A DNA stretch of 64,000 nt from Lascolabacillus massiliensis (GTDB lineage: Bacteria > Bacteroidota > Bacteroidia > Bacteroidales > Dysgonomonadaceae), in contig NZ_CTEJ01000002.1 in the NCBI RefSeq assembly GCF_001282625.1, forward strand, positions 1,366,501 to 1,430,500, given 5' to 3'. The position numbers were made by a program, and so were the translations under genes. Position 1 is the first letter of the stretch; each line of letters opens with the position of its first letter. Positions 27,521 through 37,400 of this stretch are shown piece after piece. The notes beneath the pieces are model-generated. The model was given only the letters and a program-made list of their open reading frames with translations, was not told where the DNA came from and ran no database searches.

Positions 27521-28040
27521 TAGATGTATTAACCTTTGAGTAATTGGCCTAATTCTAATATTTAAAACAAATCTAAATACTTCCCATTATTTAAAAAATG
27601 TTTTATTTAAACAATAATAATTACTGTAATTGTTTAGGTAACATCAAAAATTATTTTATAATTTATACATATTGTCCTTGTTGCAATAATTAATTAATGA
27701 TAACCGGAAAGGTGTAAAGCGCAATATAACAGATATATAAGAGAGTACAAGGTCTATTAAAAATCACTCTTAGTTAAAAAAAGATAAAAATATGTCTTTA
27801 ATTTGCAATAATAAAATTATGTATTACTTTTGTCGCGACTTATTTATAAAGATAAAATATATTAATTAATTAACTCTCATAGTTAAATAATAAATGCGCC
27901 AAATTAACATTTAGTTGTGGGGACTAGATGATCGGAGAACTGTGATTTACAGTATGGTCTGAGATCTATAACAAGAAGACGCAAATATATAACAGTATAA
28001 ATCTGAGGAATAGTTTTAGAATTTCAAATATAAACTTCAA
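27521..28040. other. 520-base intergenic region between subunit genes 1 and 2
   Basis: It holds a TTTG-N19-TACTTTTG promoter (27802-27832), an upstream box shared with subunit gene 3 (27769-27805), and a leader of about 200 bases with blocks GCGCCAAATT (27896) and GTCTGAGAT (27957), also found before gene 3. An 8-base inverted repeat (TAAACAAT/ATTGTTTA, 27608-27636) lacks a T-run. No ORF or clear terminator is seen. Confidence 0.65.
27769..27832 (+). promoter_or_regulatory. Promoter and upstream box of subunit gene 2
   Basis: TTTG (27802-27805), exactly 19 bases, then TACTTTTG (27825-27832). The upstream box beginning CTTAGTTAAAAA at 27769 and running into the -33 is nearly identical to the box at 28756 before gene 3, suggesting a shared regulator site or recent duplication. 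Confidence 0.65.
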
Positions 28041-28592
28041 ATGAAAACAAAAAAAAATTTCGTGTTACTACTTGTTATTGTCTCTTCTTTTTTGAATATA
28101 ATTGAAATAAAAGCAGAAGAGCCTAAATCCGCAACAGTTAAACTTAATATTGTTCTGAACCCTATACAGACAATTATAGTTAATACTCAGCAAGATGTAG
28201 ATCTTGTTTATAATACCATTGATAATTATGAAGAAGGTGTGTTTAAAACGATAAAAGATCACCTAAAGATATTTAGTACCGGAGGTTTTGAAGTTAAAGT
28301 AAAATCAGATGGTGACTTAAGTAATGGAGATGGTTCTAACATAAAATCGTCAGATATAAAAATATTGGCAGAAAATGGAACCAATAATAAAGTTGAGAAC
28401 TCCGTAGCAGGGCCTGTTGTACTTGGAGGACCAGAAACACTAATTAATTCCGACTCAGGTGGAAGAGATTTGATGTATGATATCACATACAATAATGAAT
28501 CTGGGGGCGAAGATAAGTATATCAATCTCTATAAAAATGGTGGGACTAATACTTATTCAACACAAATAACCTATACTATAGCTGCAAAGTAA
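28041..28592 (+). CDS. Secreted fimbrial-subunit-like protein 2
   Basis: This 183-aa paralog of the neighbouring subunit genes has a signal peptide ending EIKA. The mature part begins with the strand ATVKLNIVLNPIQTIIVN, followed by DVDLVYNTIDNYEEG, LKIFSTGGFEVKV, SGGRDLMYDITYNN and a C-terminal TQITYTI. It is closest to subunit 3 by eye. It has its own promoter and a leader of about 200 bases. Likely an exported fibre subunit; the function is inferred from the cluster, not from a recognised domain. Confidence 0.77.
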   Translation: MKTKKNFVLLLVIVSSFLNIIEIKAEEPKSATVKLNIVLNPIQTIIVNTQQDVDLVYNTIDNYEEGVFKTIKDHLKIFSTGGFEVKVKSDGDLSNGDGSNIKSSDIKILAENGTNNKVENSVAGPVVLGGPETLINSDSGGRDLMYDITYNNESGGEDKYINLYKNGGTNTYSTQITYTIAAK

Positions 28593-29014
28593 AAGAGAGA
28601 CTATTAATCATACCAGTCTTTAGTTTTAATAAAAAGACAAAATGAAATGTTTCAATCAGTTACAAAAAACGATTGAACTTAGAAAGTAGACAAAATGTAT
28701 CGTATGTCGCAGAGTGACAGGTTGTTATATCTTGGGTGAATTGACTAATTTTACGCTTAGTTAAAAATCATAAAAATAATGTCTTTTATTTGTAAACAAC
28801 AGGAATTGTCCTAATTTTGCAACGTTTTAGGATTAGAGAAAAATTTCTGTAATACTATCGACTGAAACAAACAGATCAGAACCCAAAATTAGCACCAAAT
28901 TCTTAAATTGATTCAATTGCAGAATTAATGTGATAATTTAATGAGTCTGAGATTTGCAATAAAATGTCTAAAAAATAAACTATGTACTTTACAATTATAT
29001 AAAATTAATCACAA
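28593..29014. other. 422-base intergenic region between subunit genes 2 and 3
   Basis: It contains a TTTG-N19-TAATTTTG promoter (28789-28819) preceded by the same box as gene 2, and a leader of about 190 bases with GCACCAAATT (28892) and GTCTGAGAT (28945). No ORF and no convincing terminator were found. Confidence 0.65.
28756..28819 (+). promoter_or_regulatory. Promoter and upstream box of subunit gene 3
   Basis: TTTG (28789-28792), 19 bases, TAATTTTG (28812-28819). The box starting CTTAGTTAAAAA at 28756 aligns over almost 40 bases with that at 27769, with a few substitutions and single-base gaps. Confidence 0.65.
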
Positions 29015-29572
29015 ATGAAAACAAAAAGCTTTTTAATTACAGCTCTAATTATTTTATCAGGCATTCTAAATGTAAACAGTGTATTTGCAGAAACCACAAA
29101 TAACACTGATAATGTCACCCTTAACATTAAATTAAATCCTATTCAGACAATTCAAGTTAATCCTGATCAGAAAACAGTGGATATAGTTTATTCTGAAATT
29201 GATGATTATCAGAACGGTCTTTTTGTAAACAAACTTGACCATCTGCAGATATTCAGTACTGGTGGGTTCGAGGTAAAGGTTAATTCAGCAGATAAATTGA
29301 CTAACGATAAAGGGAAAGAGATTTTGGCATCAGATATAACTGTTCTAGCAACTCCAGGTACAGGAAACAGACTAGAAATGGAAGAAAGAGAAGCTGTAGC
29401 TTTAGGAAGCGAACAGACTTTAATTGCATCTAAAATAGGTGGTAGAGATCTGAAATATAGTGTAACATATAATAATGCACTTAGTGAAGAAGACAAATAT
29501 CTGAATCTTTATGATAAAGATGCCAATAATATTTTTACAACCGAGGTAACGTACACAATTATTGCTAACTAA
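29015..29572 (+). CDS. Secreted fimbrial-subunit-like protein 3
   Basis: This 185-aa paralog has a signal peptide ending VFA. The mature part opens with NVTLNIKLNPIQTIQVN, then TVDIVYSEIDDYQNG, LQIFSTGGFEVKV, IGGRDLKYSVTYNN and TEVTYTI. The pattern of a free hydrophobic first strand followed by an Ig-like beta sandwich is what donor-strand-exchange pilins look like, but this is structural inference. A strong terminator follows the gene, separating it from the chaperone and barrel genes. Confidence 0.77.
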   Translation: MKTKSFLITALIILSGILNVNSVFAETTNNTDNVTLNIKLNPIQTIQVNPDQKTVDIVYSEIDDYQNGLFVNKLDHLQIFSTGGFEVKVNSADKLTNDKGKEILASDITVLATPGTGNRLEMEEREAVALGSEQTLIASKIGGRDLKYSVTYNNALSEEDKYLNLYDKDANNIFTTEVTYTIIAN

Positions 29573-29595
29573 GAGATATAAGTATATGAGTAAAG

Positions 29596-29636
29596 AAAGG
29601 GAGGAGGAAAATTTATTTAACTCATCCCTTTTTTTT
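29596..29636 (+). terminator. Terminator after subunit gene 3
   Basis: AAAGGGAGGAG pairs with CTCATCCCTTT (10 of 11 positions), with a 14-base loop, followed by more T's. It should end most subunit transcripts before the assembly genes. Confidence 0.8.
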
Positions 29637-29663
29637 GCTTAGTCCAAAAATTTAATTAATGAA

Positions 29664-30491
29664 ATGAGGTTAGAGAAATTACCTGATGTTGTATTTAAGT
29701 GCATGTCGATTATATGTTTGCTTCTAGTTGCAACTTATTCACTTTTTTCTCAGATTGGAATATCTGTTTCACCTCCGAGACTCTACTATGATTTAAATCC
29801 CGGGGAAACAGGTACACAGAAGGTATTGGTAAACAACATCAGCAAAGAGCATATTATGAGTCTTTCCATTACGTTTGGCGACTGGAAATATGATGAACTG
29901 GGGAATAACATGATGTTCCCTCCTGACTCATTGAATTTCTCATGTGCTTCCTGGCTGAGTATTGATGAAGGTACCTATTTTACATTAAATCCAGGTGAAA
30001 ACCGTGAGATTGAATTAAGAATGAGCGTGCCTGAAGAAACCGAAGGCTATAAAAGCTCTGTAAACACTGCAATGGTATATGTAACTCAGATGAATGCAGT
30101 AGATGGAGTGGATGCTGACGGTGCCGCAATAAAGGTGAATGTCAGACAAGGTATTAAAGTGTATCATAATGATGCAAGTGCAACTAAAAAATTGATTGAG
30201 ATTGTTGAGCTTTCATTAGATAGTGAAAATGACAGATTAAGGCTGAGTTTTAATAATTCAGGGAATATATGGGCAAATGGAACTGTGAATACAACTCTTT
30301 TTAATCAGAATACAGGTGATGAGATTGTACTTGATGAATCAGTTTTTTACACCCTTCCAGGGGATAAAAGAACTATGTTCTTACCTTTTGGGAAAGATTT
30401 GGCTAGTGGGGAATATATTGCAACTATAATTATCGATTATGGTGATGAGGTAGCTCTGGAAGCAGCGGAGCTTCAATTTAGTTATGAATAA
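29664..30491 (+). CDS. PapD-like periplasmic pilus chaperone
   Basis: The 275-aa protein has an N-terminal signal/anchor (to about residue 30) and two Ig-like domains, about 31-160 and 165-275. The first strand has SVSPPRLYYDLNPGE with Arg39, and the interdomain strand has IKVNVRQGIKVYHND with Lys165. These mirror Arg8 and Lys112 that hold the subunit C-terminus in PapD. GDWKYDE, WLSIDEG and LNPGENREIELRM are typical of distant pilus chaperones. It would hold the neighbouring subunits in the periplasm. Its last 8 bases overlap the start of the next gene, so the two are translationally coupled. The PapD-like fold is a good call; the partner set is inferred. Confidence 0.82.
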   Translation: MRLEKLPDVVFKCMSIICLLLVATYSLFSQIGISVSPPRLYYDLNPGETGTQKVLVNNISKEHIMSLSITFGDWKYDELGNNMMFPPDSLNFSCASWLSIDEGTYFTLNPGENREIELRMSVPEETEGYKSSVNTAMVYVTQMNAVDGVDADGAAIKVNVRQGIKVYHNDASATKKLIEIVELSLDSENDRLRLSFNNSGNIWANGTVNTTLFNQNTGDEIVLDESVFYTLPGDKRTMFLPFGKDLASGEYIATIIIDYGDEVALEAAELQFSYE

Positions 30492-31503
30492 ACGTCTGTT
30501 TGGCATATCATTATTATTAATCATTGCTTCATTTTCTTATGGACAACTAACATTCGACGGCTGGAGTCAAGGTTATTTAGGTGTATATTCATATAGTGGA
30601 GCAGATATGAGTGGTGCAATAACTCTGAATATTCAATATACTGGGACCGATCTGTATGAGCCAAACTGGAAGGTTTCAGTCGAGGTGGTCATTCCTTTTG
30701 AGCAAAATAAAAATAAGAGATTAACAGACAAAATTAAATTAGAACTTTCAAGTGTCAATGAATCAGGCAATAATCCAAGGAAGATACAATCTGTAGAAAA
30801 TATTGTTCAGCCTGTGATTCCTGTAAGAATCCAGGATTACACCAAAGTGTATCTGGTGCCTTCATCTTTAACAGAGCTCTACTATTCAAGTCAATATGGC
30901 GGCTATTATAATTTGCAAATATTATTGAACTTTATTTTGGAGGGTGGCAGCTATTTGTCAAACATGAAGAACAGCACTTTTGATGGTGAAATGCTTTTCA
31001 GATTACACAATCAGGATGATGTTGTAATTGGCACTTATAGTTGCCCATTTAGAGTTCAGATTCACAATCTACCTGGTACACCTCCTGTCGAGGAGGAATA
31101 TTCAATCAGTTTTTCTAGTGAAGCAACTAATGCAAGTATCGAATATAATTCGATTTCAGATTATGTAAATGGTAAAAGTGTTACATTCCTAAATGGATTA
31201 ACTGTTTCTGCAACAACAGATTATGAGATCTCTGTTCGTTCTGTTGATGCTAATTTTACTTCAGAAACCGGAGAAACTCTGCCACTCGAAATAGTTAAAT
31301 TGAAATTGTCAGGCAGAGATGGTGATAGCGGACTTACGGAATTGTCGACAAATAAAAAAGTTGTATTGCAGAGTCAATCCACTAATGGGTTGTCAGTTAA
31401 TTATAATGTGACATATTCAACAAGTTCAAATGATACGCGGCTATATAATGTTCCTTCAAAAAACTATAGTACGCAGTTAATGTATGAGATTTCACCTTTA
31501 TAA
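30484..31503 (+). CDS. Two-domain tip-adhesin-like protein
   Basis: The 339-aa protein has a signal peptide (ending SYGQ, residue 21). Residues about 22-200 form a unique beta-rich domain (FDGWSQGYLGVYSYSGADM, WKVSVEVVIPF, YYSSQYGGYYNLQILLNF). After a Pro-rich linker (LPGTPPVEEE, about 200) comes a copy of the 185-aa subunit domain: SIEYNSISDYVNG, LTVSATTDYEISV, LSVNYNVTYST and a final TQLMYEI. An adhesin domain followed by a pilin domain is how chaperone-usher tip adhesins such as FimH are built. The ligand is unknown; the neighbouring glycan locus hints at a polysaccharide. It overlaps the chaperone gene and ends 3 bases before the barrel gene. Confidence 0.7.
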   Translation: MNKRLFGISLLLIIASFSYGQLTFDGWSQGYLGVYSYSGADMSGAITLNIQYTGTDLYEPNWKVSVEVVIPFEQNKNKRLTDKIKLELSSVNESGNNPRKIQSVENIVQPVIPVRIQDYTKVYLVPSSLTELYYSSQYGGYYNLQILLNFILEGGSYLSNMKNSTFDGEMLFRLHNQDDVVIGTYSCPFRVQIHNLPGTPPVEEEYSISFSSEATNASIEYNSISDYVNGKSVTFLNGLTVSATTDYEISVRSVDANFTSETGETLPLEIVKLKLSGRDGDSGLTELSTNKKVVLQSQSTNGLSVNYNVTYSTSSNDTRLYNVPSKNYSTQLMYEISPL

Positions 31504-31506
31504 GAA

Positions 31507-34311
31507 ATGAGAGGCAACAGAATGATGCCTTTAATAGTAGCGTTTATATTGACCCAGCTTTGTACCCTGAGTATAGTACAAGCACAGACTGCCAATAATG
31601 ATCAAATTATTATGGAAGTGGGTGAATCATATATAAATGAACATATAATTAGTCATATTATTAAAATAAAAAACAGATCAGAACTTGAATTTAAAGGTAC
31701 TCTCAAATTTGATTCAGAATCAGAAATAAATACTCTTTCAAAAAATGATCGTGAGGTTAACTTATTACCAGGTGATAGTAGCTTTTTTGCGTTCAGATTA
31801 GTTATTAGCAAGAATTTAAGTGCAGGGATAAAACCTCTTAGATATACTCTATATAATGAGGAGGATAATTCAGTTTTAGTTAAGGAGATGAATTATAAGG
31901 TTGAAGTTCGTGAGAATATAAACCTAATAACAGATGATACACCATTAATGGTTATAAATCCTGAAGACTCAGTGAGAATTAATGTGACAGTTAACAACAT
32001 GGGTAATTTAACTGAAGAGGTGACTTTGGTATTTAACATACCTGAAATACGCGGAATACCCCAGTTTACAGAGTTGAAGTTAAGAGTAGAACCAATGAGT
32101 AGAAAGACACAAACATTCAGTTTTATTGTAAGCAGCAACCTCCTTATTAAACCTCAGTTCCCAGTTTACATTTCTGCGATGAAAGGGAGAGATAAGAAAC
32201 TCTTTGGCAGCAGAAATTTAATTGTACAGAATGTAAGTTCTAATAAGAGTTTTGGAGATATTAATGCTATTCAGGATATAATGCTCTCAAGAGGGGCTTC
32301 TGATAATTCTTTATCTTTGAGTTACAGTCAATATAATAGATATTCAAGTATGCTTCAATTGCAGGGTGGAAAAATGTTTAACCTTCCAGCAGGCTATATT
32401 CACTTGAAAGGTAATCTATATAAATATGGCTCATCGGATGTTCCTGTTTCAACCGGTACTTCCCTCACTTATAAATTAAATGATAATGAATTTATTGTTG
32501 GCAATGTGAGCGAATATATGGAACTACCAATGTATGGAAGAGGTGCTAAGATGAAGTTTTCTGATGGTAACGATGGTGTGTCATTTACAGTAGGGGCAAT
32601 TGATCAGAACTATAATCTTTTTAGCGATCGCACCTGGTTCAGTGATTATTATTCTTTCTATGCTAAGGCTGAGCTGGGTGCAAATAGCCATAGCAATGGT
32701 GTACAGTTATCCTACCTATATCAGAGTAACATATATGAGAGTGCCAACTTTCACGTAAGCAGTCTGAAGTGGAGATCAGATATTGGGGAGAAATGGAACA
32801 TTGATATGTCGGCACATGGCGCAATGGGTTTATATGAAATAACTGAAACCCCTAAGTTTACAGGTGCTGCAGAAATTAAATACAGAGGAGCTATTTCTGA
32901 CTTAGTGACATTAAATGGATCGGCATATTATAGTGACCCATATTTTCCGGGTAGCAGAAAGGGAACGGTTAACTTTAACCAGGGTTTTGGTCTAAAAATT
33001 ATAAATGATATAAACCTCAGCGGAAACATTGGTTATAATAAAACAGAGCCCAAATCATATGCTAATAACTACAATTATAGCTCAGAATATAGTAATGCAA
33101 ATATCTTTTTGTCTTTGCCCAGTTTGAAAAAGCTATCCGGTTCTTTATACTATAGATTACAGGGTGAGAGCTCTACGAGTTACTCACAAAGTATTGATAA
33201 TGATGATTCTTTGCGACCCTTAGGTATGAGTTCAAACAGACTGGGTTTGCAATTGAGATGGCAAGGTTCAAAAACAAAACACTCCATTCTCGGTACATTT
33301 GAAGCTGGAGTATTTAAAGATCCTTTGAGTGAAAACATCAGAAATCAGGCAAAATCAACTTTAAATTACTCTTATGACTGGTTGAATATGAATATTTCAT
33401 ATCAGAGAGGAGCATACTATTTATATGAGCATCTCCTGTCATCTCGCCAGAATAAAGACTTTTACAGGTTCTCATCCTCAATTTCGGCAAATAAGGAAAT
33501 ATCAAAGAAATTAATATTCTCGTCCGGCATAAATTTTACACGTGATAATTACCAGGGGAATGTTCCATCTGTAAATATGAGTGTAAACTGGATGGCAAAG
33601 GATAATTTTGCCATTTTTATGAATAGTTACTGGTATAGGTATGAGTTTGTTAGCAAGGTGAATACATATAATATACAGGCAGGTGTGACCTATACATTCA
33701 GGAGCTTCCAACAAAATTCAGGTAAAAAAAGCAGATTGATTGCGCAGGTATACTATGATCGTAATGCAAATAATAAATATGATGATGGAGATGAACCTGC
33801 AAATGATTATTTAATAAGCCTGAACAAGAAAGTTTTTATCACTGATAAACTTGGACGTATTCGTTATTCAAATGTGCCATTTGGTGAGGTTAATTTAAAA
33901 TCATATAGTGATAAAAGCTGGACTTTTGAAGAGAAAAATATAGAAATAAATAAATTCAAAACGAAAGTCAATATTCCATTAAAACAGAGTGGAACATTGC
34001 AGGGTTCGGTGAAATATCTGAAAGGGGAGTTTAGTATGAGCACTTCTCAAAAACTTGAAGGTTTGAGGTTTACTATCTCCAACAGTGACAATAGTATCAA
34101 TCGTACAGTTGTCTCTGATAGTAACGGTAATATTCTTACATTCCTGCCAAATGGTGTTTATACTATTCAACTTAGTAAAAATAGTCTTCCAGAACATACA
34201 GATTCTGTTAATCCTCAGCAGATATTCCAAATTGAGGCAGGAAAGGTAACTAAGCTTGATGATTTTGAGATCATAGTGAAGGAGCGTAAAATAAATATTA
34301 AGCGTTTCTAA
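31507..34311 (+). CDS. Usher-like outer-membrane beta-barrel protein
   Basis: The 934-aa protein has a signal peptide (ending VQAQ). Two N-terminal Ig-like regions lie at about 28-140 and 140-245 (NVTVNNMGNLTEEVTLVF). A large barrel of alternating polar/aromatic strands spans about 255-731, closing with VTYTF. A soluble C-terminal part contains a Ca-binding-like loop DRNANNKYDDGDE (751-763) and a second Ig-like region. An N-terminal platform, a barrel and two C-terminal domains is the general plan of pilus ushers, and the gene follows chaperone and tip genes. However, I see no classical FimD/PapC motifs and no clear plug domain, so it may be a distant or independent usher. An alternative is a general surface-export or anchoring barrel. 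Confidence 0.68.
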   Translation: MRGNRMMPLIVAFILTQLCTLSIVQAQTANNDQIIMEVGESYINEHIISHIIKIKNRSELEFKGTLKFDSESEINTLSKNDREVNLLPGDSSFFAFRLVISKNLSAGIKPLRYTLYNEEDNSVLVKEMNYKVEVRENINLITDDTPLMVINPEDSVRINVTVNNMGNLTEEVTLVFNIPEIRGIPQFTELKLRVEPMSRKTQTFSFIVSSNLLIKPQFPVYISAMKGRDKKLFGSRNLIVQNVSSNKSFGDINAIQDIMLSRGASDNSLSLSYSQYNRYSSMLQLQGGKMFNLPAGYIHLKGNLYKYGSSDVPVSTGTSLTYKLNDNEFIVGNVSEYMELPMYGRGAKMKFSDGNDGVSFTVGAIDQNYNLFSDRTWFSDYYSFYAKAELGANSHSNGVQLSYLYQSNIYESANFHVSSLKWRSDIGEKWNIDMSAHGAMGLYEITETPKFTGAAEIKYRGAISDLVTLNGSAYYSDPYFPGSRKGTVNFNQGFGLKIINDINLSGNIGYNKTEPKSYANNYNYSSEYSNANIFLSLPSLKKLSGSLYYRLQGESSTSYSQSIDNDDSLRPLGMSSNRLGLQLRWQGSKTKHSILGTFEAGVFKDPLSENIRNQAKSTLNYSYDWLNMNISYQRGAYYLYEHLLSSRQNKDFYRFSSSISANKEISKKLIFSSGINFTRDNYQGNVPSVNMSVNWMAKDNFAIFMNSYWYRYEFVSKVNTYNIQAGVTYTFRSFQQNSGKKSRLIAQVYYDRNANNKYDDGDEPANDYLISLNKKVFITDKLGRIRYSNVPFGEVNLKSYSDKSWTFEEKNIEINKFKTKVNIPLKQSGTLQGSVKYLKGEFSMSTSQKLEGLRFTISNSDNSINRTVVSDSNGNILTFLPNGVYTIQLSKNSLPEHTDSVNPQQIFQIEAGKVTKLDDFEIIVKERKINIKRF

Positions 34312-34485
34312 GTTGATATACTGAAAAATATGATTAAATTGTTAAAAATTAATTGTTGCTAATACTTTATATGATGTCATGTGTCCATATTAAAGAAGAA
34401 TCATAATATGATTTTATTTTTGTTAAATCAATATCAGTGTTTAATTGTTCTTTTATATTTTTTTAATATGTAATACATACAACCC

Positions 34486-37400
34486 ATGAGAAGAATTTAT
34501 TTTGAAAAAAAGATCATTTTTCTTATTTCCTTTTTGTGCCTAAGCCTGACAATTAGTTCAGCGCAAAAAGTAAGTTTGAATATGAATGGCGAAAATCTAA
34601 GTAAAGTGCTCGAAAGTATTTCGATGCAGACAGGTTATTCATTGGCTTATAGTAAAGAAGTGGTTAATTTAGATGATGCAGTAACTATCCGAGCCAATCA
34701 GGAAGAATTGACTAATGTACTAGACCAGTTGTTAACACCTAGGAACTTGGGATATGAGATCTCAGAAGGAAAAATCTATATCTTATACCGAAAAGCAGAA
34801 GAAGTAACTAAAACTTCAGTTAAAACGCTGCAAAATCAACCTCAACGTCAACAGATAAGAGGAGTAGTAACAGATAATAGCGGTGAACCTATTATTGGAG
34901 CAAATATTTTAGTGACAGGTACATCTATAGGAACTGTAACGGACATTGAGGGAAGATATTCATTAGAGGTTTCAAGAGGTTCACAATTAAGATTTTCATA
35001 CATAGGGTATGTAGATCAGGTTTTTACTATTAATAACCAAACTATTTTAGATGTTGTACTAAGGGAAGACACAGAATTACTTGAAGAGGTAGTTGTAGTA
35101 GGATATGGATCTCAGAAAAAAGAAACTTTGTCAGGATCGATTTCTTCTATCACAGCAAATGATATCACTACTACTAAAACAGAAAACCTTATTAATAATA
35201 TTCAGGGTAAGGTTCCCGGTTTGCTGATTCGTCAGATGTCAGGTGAGCCTGGTACATTCAATAACTCAATAAGTATTCGTGGTTATGGTGAACCAATGAT
35301 TGTTATTGATGGTATTGTTAGAAATGGAACATCAGATTTGGCGCAGATAAATAGTAATGATATTGAAAGTATATCAGTATTGAAAGATGCTTCTGCAGCT
35401 ATTTATGGACTTGGAGCAGCAAATGGGGTAATAATAGTTACTACAAAAAAAGGTCAGTCCGGGAAATCAAGTGTTTCTTATTCAGGTTTATTTGGAGTAA
35501 AAGTTCCTACTGCAATTGAACCAACTGTAGATGCTGTTACATATTATAAACTTGCAAATGAAATAAATAAAAACGATAAACAACCGATTACATATTCAGA
35601 TGATTTTATACAAAAGTATATCAATCATGAGCCAGGATATACTGACTTTAACTGGTATGATCTGTTTATGAAAGATTATACAGTATCAAACTCACATAAT
35701 GTATCAGTAAGAGGTGGTACTGATAAAATAAGATACTTTACCAGTTTAGGTTACGATGATGACGAAGGTCTACTTGCAAGTAATATTCAGTATTACAAAA
35801 GATTTAATCTTAGAGGAACAATTACAGCAAACTTAACAGACGATCTGGAGATGAACTTTTCAACTTCTGCGAGAATTGATGATACGAGAAGAACAAGAGA
35901 AGACTTTATATGGAACTATAAAACATTACTTGTAAATGAAAGAGGTAAAGGCTGGCATACAATTGATAACGAACAACACTATACAGACCTTGCACCAGAA
36001 AGTAAAAACATTGCAGCTTTGACCGACCCTGATGTTGATGGTTATAATTTATTTAAAAACCGCAGATATCAGACAACTGTTGACCTTGTTTATAAATTCC
36101 CAACTATAAAAGGACTTACGGCAGGTATAACAGGTGCATATGACTATAGTACATGGTATGCACAGTCACTTCAGAAATCTTATGGATTATATGATTATTA
36201 TACTGATGAGTTTTCTAAAACATTTGGTACTGATAACATAAGAAATCAGATGCAGATGCAACAGAGAGTATATGGAAGAGCTCAATTAAACTATACTAAC
36301 TCATTTGGAAACCATAACTTGAATGGTACATTTGTAACGGAGTTTAATAAATCAAGAGGAGACTACTTATCAGGAGGAAGAGACTATAAAGAGCTGTTTA
36401 CTAAAGATATTCTTGATCAGGGTTCTGCTTCGTCAGCAACCAATAGCGGTAATAGAAACCTTCAGGCAGAAGCTGCTTATCTGGCAAGAGTAAATTATGA
36501 CTACTCAGGCAAGTATTTAGTTGAATTAATAGGTAGATATGATGGTACATACCGTTATGCACCTGGCAAACGTTGGGCATTTTTCCCTTCAGTCAGTATA
36601 GGTTGGAGAATCTCAGAGGAGTCCTTTATAAAAGATAATTTTGCAGCTATCAGTAACCTTAAAATTAGAGCCTCTTATGGTGAAACTGGAACAAACACTG
36701 GCTCCGCATTTCAATATATACCAGGTTTTTCGAACAGCGGTGTGTATTCATTTAACGGATCAAGCGTGACAACTGGTATGAGTTCTAATATGTTAGTTTC
36801 TGATAAACTTACATGGATGACTTCACTTACAAAGAATATCGGTCTTGATATAGATTTATGGCAAGGTAAGCTATCAGGAAACATAGATGTATTTGAAAGA
36901 AGAAATACAGGTATTCTGGCTAGTCGTCAGCAAACTATTCCTACCGACTTATTGGGTGCTTCATTTTCTCAGGAAAACTTAAATTCTAACAGGAATTTTG
37001 GTATTGAACTAGGGTTATCACACAGGAATAAAGTAAATAAAGATTTCTCATATACCGTGGGACTTAACTACACATACGCCCGTTTGCAAAACTTACATGT
37101 TGAAGGAAGTTCAAACTACAACACTTCAATGAGTATTTGGCAGAATAGCAATGAAAATCGATATGTAGGAAGACATACAGGGACATTCTACACTTTAGCA
37201 GGAGGTTCATATACTTCTCTAGCTGATTATGAAAATGCGCCACTACATAATACATCTATCGGTAACAGTATGATGCTTCCAGGATCTTGGATAATTGAAG
37301 ATTTAAACGGTGACGGAGTAATTGATGGTAATGACCGCAGTTATAATCATTGGAATGTAGGTTTAAATCCACCACTACAATTTGGTTTAACATATTCAAT

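Noticed and set aside
27608-27636. Inverted repeat TAAACAAT/ATTGTTTA between subunit genes 1 and 2
   Set aside because: Short, AT-rich and without a T-run; not a terminator. No second copy was found that would suggest an invertible promoter.
26969-29572. Three similar tandem genes as a possible gene-cassette or phase-variation array
   Set aside because: No site-specific recombinase, no inverted repeats flanking promoters, and the copies are diverged full-length genes with their own promoters.
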